Below, one piece after another: positions 24,409-33,407 of a DNA stretch of 64,000 nucleotides. The stretch lies in assembly GCA_934692625.1 (NCBI GenBank), contig CAKUUC010000004.1:1-64000 (forward strand). The letters run 5' to 3'. Every line of letters begins with the position of its first letter. Within the stretch, counting starts at the first letter, position 1. Made by a program: the position numbers and the translations under genes. Source of the stretch: an uncultured Candidatus Melainabacteria bacterium. GTDB lineage: Bacteria > Cyanobacteriota > Vampirovibrionia > Gastranaerophilales > Gastranaerophilaceae. A model generated the notes under the pieces. That model saw only the letters and a list, made by a program, of their open reading frames with translations. It did not search any database and was not told where the DNA came from.

Positions 24409-25943
24409 AATTCTACCTCTACCATTTTTCGAACGGAATTAAAACAAAAGATTTTTTCCGCTGTTTTTAAATCTTTCGGGTACAAAATTTTCTCTTTCAT
24501 CAATCCTTCTTCCAGCAATTTTTTTCTATAAGTTCCACCAAGCAAACCGCATTTTATTGGCGGTGTAAATAGTTCACCTTCTTGCAAAATTGCAACATTT
24601 GTAAATGTCCCTTCTGTGATTTCGCCACGTTCGTTTATCGCAATCAGGTCAAAAATGCCGTTAGGTTTGGATTCTCTAATTGTTGTTTTGTGATATAGAA
24701 AAGGATTGTTTGAATTTACTTTTCGTCCGATTTTTATTTTGTTTGACATAATCGGTGGAAGTTCTTTTTTCTCAACTTCAAAATTCCCGTTTTTATCAAG
24801 CAAAACTCTTGTCAAACCTTCAACTTTAACTTTTTCAATATCCTCATTCCAAATAAAACCTAACTTTTGGGCAGAGTTTTTCATTCTCGCTACGTGATTT
24901 TGCCAATCATCAATGGCAGTTTCTATCAATTTGTAATCAGTTTGTAGGAATTTTGTTTTTGTAAGAGTTTCTTCCCATTCGTCTTCTGCTGTGGAGTCCC
25001 AAACTATCGCTCCACCGGCATGATAAGTGTATTTGTGGTCTTTTCCATATAAAATTCTAATTGGTACAGAAAATTCGCAAACTTCGGGCGATAAAAATCC
25101 AATCGCACCGCAATAAATGTTTCGGTTAAATAGTTCTAATTCATCAATAACTTTCATTGTAGAACGTTTGGGAGCACCTGTAATTGAACCGCACGGAAAA
25201 ATTGCCTTGAAAATATCGAACAACGTTACATTGTCATCGAGTTCTGCAGAAATCTCAGAGGTCATTTGAAAAACTGTGGGGTGTTCTTCGATTTCAAAAA
25301 GTTTATCGACTTTTACGGTGCCGGTTTTTGCAATTTGACCTAAATCATTTCGCAAAAGGTCAACTATCATAATATTTTCGGCTTTGTTTTTAATATCGTT
25401 TTTTAAAAATTCAAAACGCTCTTTATCCTTTCCGTCGTTCAAATGCGGCATTGTGCCTTTCATTGGTTTTGTCGTAATTTTTCGACCTTCAAGCCTAAAA
25501 AACAATTCTGGCGAAAAAGACAACAATGTGACATTTTTGTTTTGCAAAAATGTATTGTATGGAGTTTTTTGTCTTGGCAAAATCGCTTCATATAAGTCAA
25601 TTCCATCAAGATTAGTCAAAACGGTTGACGGATAGGTGTAATTTACCTCATAAGTTATACCGTTTGCGATATAATCTTTTATTTTTTGAATTGCATTTAT
25701 GTATTGATTTTTTGTAATTTTAGGTGAAATTATCGTCCCTAATTGCTTTGGCGCATCAGGTGAATATTTTTCAAACTTGTCAAAAACTTCAAAATAGAGT
25801 TTTTTGAAATCATAAGTAATATAACCTAAAAGGTAATATTTTGTCTTGAGAGTTTCGAGTTTTTTGAACGCTTCGCTCAAATCACCTTTCGCCTCGATTA
25901 CCGTAATTGGTTTTCTAAATAATTTCTCCGAATAAATCTGCAT
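24402..25943 (-). CDS. pabB: Aminodeoxychorismate synthase / lyase fusion (PabB-PabC)
   Basis: Bifunctional folate enzyme of 513 residues. The N-terminal part (about 1-320) is a chorismate-binding PabB domain: KPMKGTMPH, DLLRNDLGQIAKTGTVKV, FPCGSITGAPKRSTMKVI. The C-terminal part (about 325-513) is a PLP-dependent class IV aminotransferase fold, aminodeoxychorismate lyase (NERGEITEGTFTNVAI, CGLLGGTYRKKLLEEG). One polypeptide thus aminates chorismate with PabA and then releases pyruvate to give p-aminobenzoate. I choose ATG 25943: TATAAT (25950-25955 on the minus strand) ends six bases before it, and the longer start at 25967 would lie upstream of the transcript. Confidence 0.92.
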   Translation of the reverse strand: MQIYSEKLFRKPITVIEAKGDLSEAFKKLETLKTKYYLLGYITYDFKKLYFEVFDKFEKYSPDAPKQLGTIISPKITKNQYINAIQKIKDYIANGITYEVNYTYPSTVLTNLDGIDLYEAILPRQKTPYNTFLQNKNVTLLSFSPELFFRLEGRKITTKPMKGTMPHLNDGKDKERFEFLKNDIKNKAENIMIVDLLRNDLGQIAKTGTVKVDKLFEIEEHPTVFQMTSEISAELDDNVTLFDIFKAIFPCGSITGAPKRSTMKVIDELELFNRNIYCGAIGFLSPEVCEFSVPIRILYGKDHKYTYHAGGAIVWDSTAEDEWEETLTKTKFLQTDYKLIETAIDDWQNHVARMKNSAQKLGFIWNEDIEKVKVEGLTRVLLDKNGNFEVEKKELPPIMSNKIKIGRKVNSNNPFLYHKTTIRESKPNGIFDLIAINERGEITEGTFTNVAILQEGELFTPPIKCGLLGGTYRKKLLEEGLMKEKILYPKDLKTAEKIFCFNSVRKMVEVELC

Positions 25944-25949
25944 AAGTTT

Positions 25950-25955
25950 ATTATA
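25950..25955 (-). promoter_or_regulatory. -10 element of pabB-pabA, leaderless spacing
   Basis: TATAAT, AAACTT, ATG on the minus strand, with no Shine-Dalgarno. The expected start site coincides with the start codon. Confidence 0.55.
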
Positions 25956-25967
25956 GTATAACCACAT

Positions 25968-26291
25968 TTTCTATGTAACCATTTTGTAATATTTGATTTT
26001 GTGATTATTGAGGATTGTTAAGTTGAATTTTACTCTTGGGTAAATTTCAATTCTCTTTCTCTCGATTTATAATTTTTTCATTTTTTTTTAAGAAAAAGTG
26101 TTGATATTAAACATTTTGACCCTATTTAGAATTGTAAAGTTTTATTACTTTTACTACAATAATAGTAAAGAATTGTAGAAATTTTGTCGATACATGTAGT
26201 ATAATATATATAGAAGATATATAGATTTACCTATCGCAACTAATAGCCAAAAAATATTTTGTTATAATCAAAATAGAAAGGCAGCGAATAT
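25968..26291. other. Long intergenic region between divergent pabB and the R3H ATPase gene
   Basis: AT-rich, without an ORF that has start signals. It holds an imperfect hairpin GAATTTTAC/GTAAATTTC near 26034-26058, a repeated AGAATTGTA (near 26130 and 26170), TATAAT hexamers near 26200 and at 26263-26268, and AAAGG just before the downstream ATG. The last TATAAT probably serves the R3H ATPase gene. Confidence 0.4.
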
Positions 26292-27917
26292 ATGAGTAAC
26301 TTACAATTTCAAAACGATTTAGACAAACTAGTGAAGATACTGCCCGAGAGGATTCGGTCAAAAATTGACTACCCTAAGATGGACGATGTTATAGAAATCG
26401 TCGTAGATATAGGTAGAGCCCCTGAAATTCGTCACGCTGACGGCAAAATCGAATATCTTGGTGATGAAAATGTAACTTATGAAGATATTGACTATATAAC
26501 TTCAAGAGTTCAAGAATTTACATCAGACAACCGTTCTGGTATTCCAGGAACCCTACACAGAATCAGTGCTATCAGAAACAGACAAAATAGAATAGTTGGT
26601 TTGACTTGCAGAATCGGACGAGTCGTAACAGGTACTATTTCTTGTATAAAAGATATTTGCCTACAGAATAAAAGTATTTTATTCTTAGGTCGCCCAGGGG
26701 TCGGAAAAACTACAAAACTTAGAGAAATTTCAAGACTTGTAGCCGATGAACTAGGTAAAAGAGTTGTTATTGTTGATACATCAAACGAAATTGCCGGTGA
26801 TGGCGATACTCCGCATCCGGCAGTCGGACATGCAAGAAGAATGCAAGTTCGTCAACCTGAATACCAAAAAGACATAATGATTGAAGCGGTAGAAAACCAT
26901 ACTCCTGAAGTCATTGTAGTTGATGAAATCGGTACAGAAGCTGAAGCGCAAGCCGCACGTACCATTGCAGAACGTGGTGTAATGCTTATTGCAACAGCAC
27001 ACGGTAACAGTCTTGAAAGTTTGATTAAAAACCCGACATTATCAGATTTAGTCGGCGGCATTCAATCTGTCACATTAGGTGATGATGAGGCAAAACGCCG
27101 CTCCTCACAGAAAACGGTATTAGAAAGAGAGAAGCAGCCGACTTTCGATATAGTAATTGAAATTTTAGACAGAAATACATTAGCCGTTTATAAAAATACG
27201 GCAGAAGCAGTTGATTATATCTTGCGAGGTTGGCCAATCCGACCGGAAATCAGAAAAGTTGACAAAACCTACGAATTTTCTGCTCAACAATCTCAAGATG
27301 AAAAAGAAAAAACACCAACCGTTATAGATAAAATTAATGCTCTTGATGAAAAAATCGAACACCCTGAAAGTTTGAAATTCAGTTTCTCAAGACAAAAATA
27401 TGTCGAAGAAGTCAAAAAGTACAAAAAGATTTATCTTTACGCAGTATCAAGAAGTATTGCTGAAAAAGTAATCGAACGACTTGATTTGAATGCTGAAATT
27501 ACAAGAAACTTAGATGATGCAGACATTGTTATTGCTCATAAAAACTTTATCAAGGGTGGTGCTAAAGTTCTAAGTACGGCAGAAGAAAGCAGGTTGCAAA
27601 TCTTCTATGTAAAAACAAACTCAATGGCTCAAATTCAAAAAGTTATCAAAGAAGCCCTTGATATTGCGGAAGTAAATGCACATCAATCTTTCTATGATAT
27701 TACTGAAAAGGCATTAGATGAAGCAAAATCAGCGATAGACAAAGTTCTTGCAGGAAAAACAACAGACATTGAATTAACTCCGCAAAAAACTGAAATTCGT
27801 AAACTTCAACACGAACTTGTTGAGCAGCATAACCTCGAAAGTAAATCCATTGGCGAAGGTAACAACAGACATTTGCGAATTGTCGGTGGTAAAGATTACA
27901 ACAGAAAAGTAAATTAA
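26292..27917 (+). CDS. Ycf45-like R3H-domain AAA ATPase
   Basis: 541 residues. The N-terminal ATPase has Walker A GRPGVGKTTKLREISRL, Walker B VIVVDEIGTEAEAQAARTIAERGV and sensor-like ATAHGN, in the order seen in cyanobacterial/plastid Ycf45 and in SpoIIIAA-related ATPases. The C-terminal region (about 480-541) is R3H-like, a single-stranded nucleic acid-binding module (RKLQHELVEQHNLESKSIGEGNNRHLRIV). A role in RNA or ssDNA handling is likely, but substrates are unknown for the family. It supports a cyanobacteria-related origin for the window. AAAGG precedes the ATG. Confidence 0.9.
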   Translation: MSNLQFQNDLDKLVKILPERIRSKIDYPKMDDVIEIVVDIGRAPEIRHADGKIEYLGDENVTYEDIDYITSRVQEFTSDNRSGIPGTLHRISAIRNRQNRIVGLTCRIGRVVTGTISCIKDICLQNKSILFLGRPGVGKTTKLREISRLVADELGKRVVIVDTSNEIAGDGDTPHPAVGHARRMQVRQPEYQKDIMIEAVENHTPEVIVVDEIGTEAEAQAARTIAERGVMLIATAHGNSLESLIKNPTLSDLVGGIQSVTLGDDEAKRRSSQKTVLEREKQPTFDIVIEILDRNTLAVYKNTAEAVDYILRGWPIRPEIRKVDKTYEFSAQQSQDEKEKTPTVIDKINALDEKIEHPESLKFSFSRQKYVEEVKKYKKIYLYAVSRSIAEKVIERLDLNAEITRNLDDADIVIAHKNFIKGGAKVLSTAEESRLQIFYVKTNSMAQIQKVIKEALDIAEVNAHQSFYDITEKALDEAKSAIDKVLAGKTTDIELTPQKTEIRKLQHELVEQHNLESKSIGEGNNRHLRIVGGKDYNRKVN

Positions 27918-27939
27918 AACAAATAAAATAAATACAGGT

Positions 27940-28002
27940 TTGAGCCTTCTCTCGGAAGAAACGGAAACTACGTCATTCCAAAACTCTTTGAGAGAAGGTT
28001 CG
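27940..28002 (+). terminator. Long-loop hairpin after the R3H ATPase gene
   Basis: GAGCCTTCTCTC and GAGAGAAGGTTC form a 12-bp stem (one G-U) around about 36 bases. No T-run follows, so it may protect the 3' end or be a weak terminator; the loop holds GGAA/TTCC. It lies between converging genes. Confidence 0.45.
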
Positions 28003-28012
28003 TGTATTTGAA

Positions 28013-28681
28013 TTACCACGGATAATCATTTGTAAATTTCCAGCCATTTTCTTTTAATAATTGAGTACAATATGCAAAATATATACTATTTTTGGCACAA
28101 CCAAAATTTCCACTCTTTAAACTCTCTCTTTTTCCATCCCAATTCCAAGTGTACGGTTCGACATATTCTAATGCATTTTGATTTTCAATATCACCATTAC
28201 CCTTTAATTTCGTCAACTGGAAAAGAAATTTGTAACGTTGTTGATTGGTCAAGTCGGAAATATGTTTTTTATTAGTATAATACGCAATATCACCACCATT
28301 AAAATCAATTCTAAATGACATTACACCGCCATCATACAAAATTGTACAAACTTTGTTATCGCCAATTGGACAAGGATAATACTCAACATATTTCATATAT
28401 GGATAAATAAACATTTTTAAAAACGCTAAATTATCTTGATAAGAATATGTTTTATAACTAACAATACTACCTGTCGGATTATTTCCATCGGCAATAGATA
28501 ACTGCATTGCCTGATTTATCTTTGAATAAAAAGTTTTAACCCGTGTAGCAGTTACCGTTTTTTGATAATTAGTAATCAGTATCGGCAAGGTTACTGCTGC
28601 AATTATTCCAACTATTCCTAAAACTATTAATACTTCCGATAAAGTAAAGGCTTTTCTAGAATGATTATTCATTAAACCCAT
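28013..28681 (-). CDS. Prepilin-like protein with divergent regulator (module 2)
   Basis: 222 residues, or 219 from the second ATG, which has better spacing from GGGAG. N-terminal prepilin signal RKAFTLSEVLIVLGIVGIIAAVTLPILI, again Ala at -1 and Glu at +5. The C-terminal half differs from the other two family members: no KGPNRLG loop and no SWW tail; instead it has paired Cys residues (YYPCPIGDNKVCTIL, NFGCAKNSIYFAYCTQLL), probably disulfides. A pilin-like or pseudopilin subunit of unknown filament. Divergent XRE gene 102 bases away. Confidence 0.85.
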   Translation of the reverse strand: MGLMNNHSRKAFTLSEVLIVLGIVGIIAAVTLPILITNYQKTVTATRVKTFYSKINQAMQLSIADGNNPTGSIVSYKTYSYQDNLAFLKMFIYPYMKYVEYYPCPIGDNKVCTILYDGGVMSFRIDFNGGDIAYYTNKKHISDLTNQQRYKFLFQLTKLKGNGDIENQNALEYVEPYTWNWDGKRESLKSGNFGCAKNSIYFAYCTQLLKENGWKFTNDYPW

Positions 28682-28711
28682 TCTCCCTGATAAAATGTCT
28701 TTATTGCGTTT

Positions 28712-28777
28712 TACAATGTATAAATTGTATTGAGCATATTATATATTGTAGCAATACATTTGTCAAATTACTACAAT
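28712..28777. promoter_or_regulatory. Two TACAAT/ATTGTA inverted repeats between prepilin and XRE gene
   Basis: Half-sites: TACAAT 28712-28717 with ATTGTA 28724-28729, and ATTGTA 28745-28750 with TACAAT 28772-28777. The two pair centres are about 40 bp apart, as in module 1. The last TACAAT doubles as the -10 of the XRE gene, so the regulator could repress itself and, from the first pair, the prepilin promoter. Confidence 0.5.
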
Positions 28778-28783
28778 TTTTCT

Positions 28784-29011
28784 ATGGATAAAAAAGAAAT
28801 ATTAAAAGAGTTTGGAAGAAATTTGAAAGCCGAAAGAAATAGAGCTGGTTTATCACAAGAACAACTTGCTGAAAAAATTGGAGTTTCCTATGGGCAAGTG
28901 GTTGGCACAATTGAGCGTGGCGAAACAAATACTTCATTATCTGTAATTGTTGCTATTATGAATGCTTTAGATTTAGATTTTGAAAAATTGTACAACAGAA
29001 CAAAAATGTAA
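28784..29011 (+). CDS. XRE-family helix-turn-helix regulator (module 2)
   Basis: 75 residues from the ATG at 28784; an upstream TTG-type start at 28730 would lie within the operator region. Single HTH: FGRNLKAERNRAGLSQEQLAEKIGVSYGQVVGTIERGETNTSLSVIVAIMNALDLDFEKLY. Likely represses the divergent prepilin gene and itself. TACAAT ends six bases before the ATG and no ribosome site is present, so the mRNA is probably leaderless. A strong hairpin terminator follows. Confidence 0.85.
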   Translation: MDKKEILKEFGRNLKAERNRAGLSQEQLAEKIGVSYGQVVGTIERGETNTSLSVIVAIMNALDLDFEKLYNRTKM

Positions 29012-29053
29012 AATTAATATAAAAGTTGTAAAACGCACGTAATACGTCAATAA

Positions 29054-29090
29054 AATGACCCTTTTCAAATTTTGAAAAGAGTCATTATTT
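29054..29090. terminator. Terminator between XRE gene and converging 326-residue gene
   Basis: AATGAC and GTCATT outer arms with CTTTTCAAA/TTTGAAAAG inside, A/T flanks on both sides. Works in form for both directions. Confidence 0.75.
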
Positions 29091-29125
29091 TGGGAATAAT
29101 TTTATGGGAGAAATGTTATATGGGA

Positions 29126-30106
29126 TTATTCATTTTTTGCTAATTTAATTTCACCTTGTACTGGTTTTGCATCTTCTGCAACCCTGTAATAGTATTCCGG
29201 ATAAGGGTTTTCTGTACCTTCGTTACGATTTTTCAATGTAATCGGATAGTACTCTTTAACCGGTTTTTCGTAAGAAAAATTAAATCTTTTGTTGTAAACT
29301 GTTTCAGTTTTAGTTATTACGCCATATTTTTGACCGTCTTCTGATGTCACGATATATTCAACAGTTTTATCACCATCATTTGGTGCGTATTTTGCCGGTA
29401 ATGTAGATGAATATAATTCATCAACTGCTTTCATTTGAGCAATTTTGTCGTATTCAGTCATTTTTTCTTGTGCTTTTTTATTATCTGCCGCAAGTTGTTC
29501 TTTTGTTTTTGGAACTTTAACTTGTTCTGTTTTTGCTTTTCTCAAAAATCTGTGCTTTGCAACTGTTTGAGTTGTGTAATCTTTTTTTAGTTCATCAATT
29601 TCTATAGATAATTTGTTAAGTTTATTTTGCAATGTTGTTTCTGAATGCAAAGTTTCTTCTTCTGTCCAATTCTTTTTCAAATCTTCAAGATTTTTATTTA
29701 TGCTTGCAACATTTTCCGGTTGTTTTAAAACGGGAGCTTTAGGTGCTTCTGTTTTAGGTTTTTCTTGTTTTTCAGGTGCCGGTTTTTCTATTGCTTGTTC
29801 AACCGGTTTTTCTGTTTTAACTTCTTCCTTTTTTGTTTCTTCAATTTTAGGTGCGACAGTTTTTGTAGCAGGTTTGTTTTCTTCTGCTAAAATATAGCCT
29901 GCTGCTTTTGCAAGTCTTACGAATTCTTCGTTTTTGTAATCAAAAGATTTACCGGCAAGCATTTTCTTGAAATCAACCAAATCACCTCTTTCTTGGTGCA
30001 ATTTGTTAAATTCTGCGCCTAAGGCTTTTTGTTCTGCTTTTGTAAATCCGTCATTGTTTTTATCAACAAATATTCCGGCTTTTACATAACCGTTCAATTT
30101 GTCCAT
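29126..30106 (-). CDS. Hypothetical protein with EF-hand-like start and Pro/Glu/Lys linker
   Basis: 326 residues from the first ATG. Near the start is an EF-hand-like loop (DKNNDGFTKAEQ), then a long Lys/Glu/Pro/Ala-rich linker (about 75-130), a coiled-coil-rich stretch (about 130-215), and a beta-rich end (VEYIVTSEDGQKYGVITKTETVY). No signal peptide. The start is uncertain: no ribosome site precedes it, and the same frame stays open for another 35 codons with protein-like sequence (TGVTRVTLTNGTQRANKKVGISYDY). An ATG at about 30217 would join this frame with a one-base shift. The 5' end may be frameshifted. Confidence 0.6.
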   Translation of the reverse strand: MDKLNGYVKAGIFVDKNNDGFTKAEQKALGAEFNKLHQERGDLVDFKKMLAGKSFDYKNEEFVRLAKAAGYILAEENKPATKTVAPKIEETKKEEVKTEKPVEQAIEKPAPEKQEKPKTEAPKAPVLKQPENVASINKNLEDLKKNWTEEETLHSETTLQNKLNKLSIEIDELKKDYTTQTVAKHRFLRKAKTEQVKVPKTKEQLAADNKKAQEKMTEYDKIAQMKAVDELYSSTLPAKYAPNDGDKTVEYIVTSEDGQKYGVITKTETVYNKRFNFSYEKPVKEYYPITLKNRNEGTENPYPEYYYRVAEDAKPVQGEIKLAKNE

Positions 30107-30357
30107 ATAATCGTAAGAAATTCCAACTTTTTTGTTTGCCCTTTGAGTACCATTAGTTAATGTAACTCTGGTTACTCCTGTGTTCCATTCGCTAATAATT
30201 CCACGTCCTTTTCTTTAAATTCCCCGTACTCATTTATAAACAATTTTTCGATTTAAAAATTGCCTTTTTGTTAAAAATAATTTTATAAAATTGGACAAAA
30301 TCCAATAATAATAAGAAGAAAAACTGGCAGAAACATATCTTTACAAAACCCGTTTTA
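30107..30357. other. Gap upstream of the 326-residue gene
   Basis: The first 100 bases extend the downstream reading frame without a normal start codon (see the CDS at 29126). The rest is AT-rich with no gene seen, up to the terminator at 30358. Confidence 0.4.
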
Positions 30358-30384
30358 TAAAAAAAAGAACCGTTTTATCGGTCC
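30358..30384 (-). terminator. Terminator of tRNA-Cys
   Basis: GGACCG/CGGTTC stem with a six-base loop and a run of T on the minus strand, about 35 bases after the tRNA. Confidence 0.8.
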
Positions 30385-30418
30385 TTAAAAACATGAAAAT
30401 ATTTGCCTTACTTTAAAT

Positions 30419-30490
30419 AGGCGACACCCAGATTCGAACTGGGGGATAAAAGCTTTGCAGGCTTCTGCCTTACCACTTGGCCATGTCGCC
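30419..30490 (-). tRNA. tRNA-Cys (GCA)
   Basis: 72-base cloverleaf on the minus strand: acceptor GGCGACA/TGTCGCC, D-arm with AAGTGGTAAGGC, anticodon loop CTGCAAA giving GCA, T-arm CCCAGTTCGAATCTGGG. The discriminator is U, the identity base for cysteine. The 3' CCA is not encoded. Confidence 0.95.
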
Positions 30491-30556
30491 ATATTCATAA
30501 ATATAGAATACACAAGATATAATATTATGTCAAGAAAGTAAACTGTTATTAATATA

Positions 30557-30625
30557 AATAAAAGTCTTGATTATGTGGGCTTGCGTTGGCTTGGTTGCAA
30601 GATTTATTGTATCAAGACTTTTATT
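30557..30625 (-). terminator. Nested hairpin after the 508-residue gene
   Basis: AATAAAAGTCTTGAT and ATCAAGACTTTTATT are a perfect 15-bp inverted repeat around 39 bases, with CTTGC/GCAAG nested inside. It is 45 bases past the stop and T-rich on the minus strand, so a terminator or 3'-protecting structure is likely. AAGTCTT/AAGACTT recurs upstream of the same gene at 32323-32346. Confidence 0.6.
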
Positions 30626-30669
30626 ATTAGAATAATTTAATTTATGTTTTTCAACTTTATTTTTAAAAC

Positions 30670-32196
30670 TTAGGCAACTTGTTTTTGTTCCGGTTGATTT
30701 CTGTATTCGTTAGTTCCAGGGAAGGCTGATGAGCCTGTTCTCAATTTTGTAATCAAGTATTGCATTTTTGGTATAAGAGTTGACAAGAACAATGCTGAAA
30801 CTACAAATCCTGAACCCCAGTTGAACGCGTTGAGTAACAAGTTTCTTGTAGATGCTTTTCTTAATAATTTTTTTGTAATTTCGCCAGATTCTTTCTTAGC
30901 CATTTCCATCAAGTTTTCTACATAGTTAAGAAGTTCTTTCTTATGAGCATCTAAGTCGTTTTGTGCAACAAATGAGTAACTTTCCATGAATTTGTTGCCA
31001 AATCTGTTCTTGAAGAATTCTTGTAAGAATTGCGGATTATTGATGTGACCGCCATTTAGAATGTCTTTCGCTTGTCCTTCTGTCAAAATTGACATACCTT
31101 TGAGTTTTGGTTGAAGTTTTGACATTTCTTCTGCAGTTGCTTCAAATTCTTTCAATTTGTCTTGCGGAACGAGTCCTTTTAATTCTTCTTTAAATCCGTC
31201 AAGTGAAATTATCTTAATCTTTTCACCCTTGAATTTAGATTTCAAACTTTCAGGGAGTTCTTTGTTTTCGCCCAAGATATCTTTTCTGAACTCTTCAACA
31301 GAAACTTTGTCGGTATGTTTATCTTTCAAGTATTCTTCAAAGTATTTAGTTGAAAATTCAGCGGATACTGGGTCTAATCTTGTACTATTTCCTTTTTGTT
31401 CAATTTTGTTTAACCAAGCATTAATGTTTGGCATGTTGAACATGTAGAAGTAAATTGAGCTCAAATCTCTAAATAATATTTCGACTCTTTCATCATTATT
31501 TCTTGCGGAAATTGCTCTACCTGATGCGGTACCGGCATCAACAGATAGTAATTTGTAATTTCTGTCATTTTCAAATTTGTTAGCGATTGATAACAAATTA
31601 ACACCGAATGAAACATCTTTCTTCTTATTTTCATCATCATTCTTAGTTGCAAAATCGTTCATTGTTGGTCTTGCAGCAAAAGTATTTGATTTTTGGAAAG
31701 TATCTTCTTGTTGAGGTTTTTTGTCATTTTTATGGTATGAACGAGTAATTGCTTGGTTGATTTTTGGTAATGCAAAGCCGATAAATGCGTTAGCAATAAG
31801 AACACTTGAAATAACTTTGACAAACTTAAATCTTGCCATTGTTTTTTCAAGGATTTTAGCATTATCTTCCAAATAGTTGGCTAATGGTTTACGTACATCA
31901 TCTGCGGTGGTATCTACAATATCTTTAGGTAATTTTAAAAGTTTTTGACCAAGTTTTTCAAATACATAATTCAATGCGGTAACTCCGCCCATCCAGAAAA
32001 CTGCACCTGAAAATTCTTCGGTTATTCTTTCTCTTGCTTCGTCAAACCCACCTCTTTGATAGGCTTGATAAGTTCTACCGCCTTCTACAAACGCTTCCAA
32101 TGCAATAACCGGAAGAAATCCATCACTTGCCATTTTGGAAACAAAGTTTCTTGCCATTACATTATTCGTATTTGCTATTGGGATTTTTATTGACAT
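30670..32196 (-). CDS. Hypothetical membrane-associated protein, 508 residues
   Basis: No named family recognised. It starts MSIKIPIANTNNVMARNFVSKMASDGFLPVIALEAFVEGGRTYQAY; several hydrophobic segments follow (FSGAVFWMGGVTALNYVF, FVKVISSVLIANAFIGFALP, and near the C-terminus FNWGSGFVVSALFLSTLIP). Between about 190 and 430 lies a long soluble, mostly helical region. A Pro/Gln/Asn-rich tail ends the protein. There is no classical signal peptide. It stands alone between two hairpins. I infer an inner-membrane protein with a large cytosolic or periplasmic domain, probably lineage-specific. Confidence 0.7.
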   Translation of the reverse strand: MSIKIPIANTNNVMARNFVSKMASDGFLPVIALEAFVEGGRTYQAYQRGGFDEARERITEEFSGAVFWMGGVTALNYVFEKLGQKLLKLPKDIVDTTADDVRKPLANYLEDNAKILEKTMARFKFVKVISSVLIANAFIGFALPKINQAITRSYHKNDKKPQQEDTFQKSNTFAARPTMNDFATKNDDENKKKDVSFGVNLLSIANKFENDRNYKLLSVDAGTASGRAISARNNDERVEILFRDLSSIYFYMFNMPNINAWLNKIEQKGNSTRLDPVSAEFSTKYFEEYLKDKHTDKVSVEEFRKDILGENKELPESLKSKFKGEKIKIISLDGFKEELKGLVPQDKLKEFEATAEEMSKLQPKLKGMSILTEGQAKDILNGGHINNPQFLQEFFKNRFGNKFMESYSFVAQNDLDAHKKELLNYVENLMEMAKKESGEITKKLLRKASTRNLLLNAFNWGSGFVVSALFLSTLIPKMQYLITKLRTGSSAFPGTNEYRNQPEQKQVA

Positions 32197-32456
32197 AAAT
32201 TACAATTTTCGCTTTCCAATTTTATAAAACTCATAAAACAAAATTTTGCTTAATTTAATACAAATTTTAAGATTTTGTTACAAAGAAGTGACAAATGTAC
32301 ACTTAAAAAATAGCGAAAAAGAAAGTCTTATCGTATGACAAGACTTATAAATATACATTTACCCCACGCATATTTTATCATGTAAAGTTTTTATTGTCAA
32401 GTCGTATAGATTTTTTAAGATTTCTGTGACAATCAATAAACGCGTATATTGGAAAA

Positions 32457-32480
32457 GTAGGTCGGCGTTGCCACGCCGAC
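32457..32480 (+). repeat. GTAGGTYGG hairpin, copy C2
   Basis: GTAGGTCGGCGT, TGCC, ACGCCGAC: an 8-bp GC-rich stem with a four-base loop. It is the same head (AAAAGTAGGTYGG) as the copies at 3954 and, inverted, 43702. Repeat B2 follows immediately. Confidence 0.65.
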
Positions 32481-32486
32481 GGCGTT

Positions 32487-32558
32487 AATTTTACATGTCA
32501 GGCAGTGTCATGACCTATGTTTTACATTGAAATTTGTGTTCATTTTTGATTATAAACT
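32487..32558 (+). repeat. 71-base intergenic repeat, copy B2
   Basis: It aligns with 23740-23810 in the same orientation; the longest shared block is TGACCTATGTTTT. Confidence 0.65.
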
Positions 32559-32699
32559 TTCGTTTTTTTGACTTTCTGATAGAAATCATTATATACATGC
32601 AAAAGTCCTTCAAATGTATGATTTTTTTCAAAAAGATTGCAGAAAATCATCAAAAATTCGACACTATTAATAGTATATATAACATGTAGAGGTAGCAAA

Positions 32700-33392
32700 A
32701 TGAGATTAAATACCGGTATATATTTTAATGACAGCGGGCTGACGGCATCAATAAGAGCCATGCACTTAGATAGTGAAATTATCGGGATAACTAACGAAAA
32801 TATCAACGGTTTTGATAAAGTTGGTTATCAGCGTAAAGAAGCCGTTGTTTCATCTTTTGCCGAGTATTTAGGGGTTCATGCTCTTTCCACAACAAGAGAT
32901 GACAAAGTTGGACGTATTGCAATTTCATCTAATCCGCTTGATGTTGCGATTGCAAACAAAGGATATTTTCAAACTCAGACTGAAAATGGTGTGAAATTGA
33001 CAAGAGATGGACGTATGCAAATCAGCAAAGATGGAACTCTCAAAACTCTTGATAATGCAGATGTTTTGTCAAATGCCGGAACTCCTATAGTTTTTCCGTT
33101 TATTCCACAAGATTTGGAACAGGTAAAAATTGATACTCGTGGAAAAATTACAATGTTTAATCCTGAAACTCAAAAAACTACCCTAATCGGGCAAATCGGT
33201 GTTGTAGATGCAAATGGTATGGCAGTTTTAGAGCCAAATATTAAACAAAAATATAACGAATATTCTAACGTTGCATTACAACAAGAATTCATGGCTGTAA
33301 TGCCGTATATAAAGAATTTCGATGCAAACAGGCAAATGTTTATGCTGCAAAATTCAGTATTAGGCAAAACAATTTCTCAACTGAGTCAATAA
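32700..33392 (+). CDS. Flagellar basal-body rod protein, FlgF/FlgG type
   Basis: Rod subunit exported through the flagellar type III apparatus. 230 residues from the ATG at 32700, which has AGAGG before it; the longer start at 32637 adds an unrelated leader. Contains the FlgE/F/G core (RIAISSNPLDVAIANKGYFQTQTENGVKLTRDGRMQISKDGTL) and a helical C-terminus with MLQNSVLGKTISQLSQ. The usual N-terminal ANN(L/I)AN-x-x-T-x-GYK signature is degenerate here (TNENINGFDKVGYQ). Slightly short for the family. First gene of a four-gene rod cluster. Confidence 0.85.
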   Translation: MRLNTGIYFNDSGLTASIRAMHLDSEIIGITNENINGFDKVGYQRKEAVVSSFAEYLGVHALSTTRDDKVGRIAISSNPLDVAIANKGYFQTQTENGVKLTRDGRMQISKDGTLKTLDNADVLSNAGTPIVFPFIPQDLEQVKIDTRGKITMFNPETQKTTLIGQIGVVDANGMAVLEPNIKQKYNEYSNVALQQEFMAVMPYIKNFDANRQMFMLQNSVLGKTISQLSQ

Positions 33393-33407
33393 TGAATAGA
33401 GGTTAAT

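Larger units (their letters stand above)
32197..32699. other. Intergenic region upstream of flagellar rod genes
   Basis: About 500 bases with no supported gene. Contents: the AAGTCTT/AAGACTT inverted repeat (32323-32346), the GTAGGTCGG hairpin (32457-32480), repeat copy B2 (32487-32558), and near the end AGAGG as the ribosome site of the first rod gene. Confidence 0.5.

Noticed and set aside
30557..32346. Mobile element bounded by AAGTCTT repeats around the 508-residue gene
   Set aside because: The repeats are hairpins at each end rather than matching terminal inverted repeats, no target duplication is seen and the gene is not a transposase.
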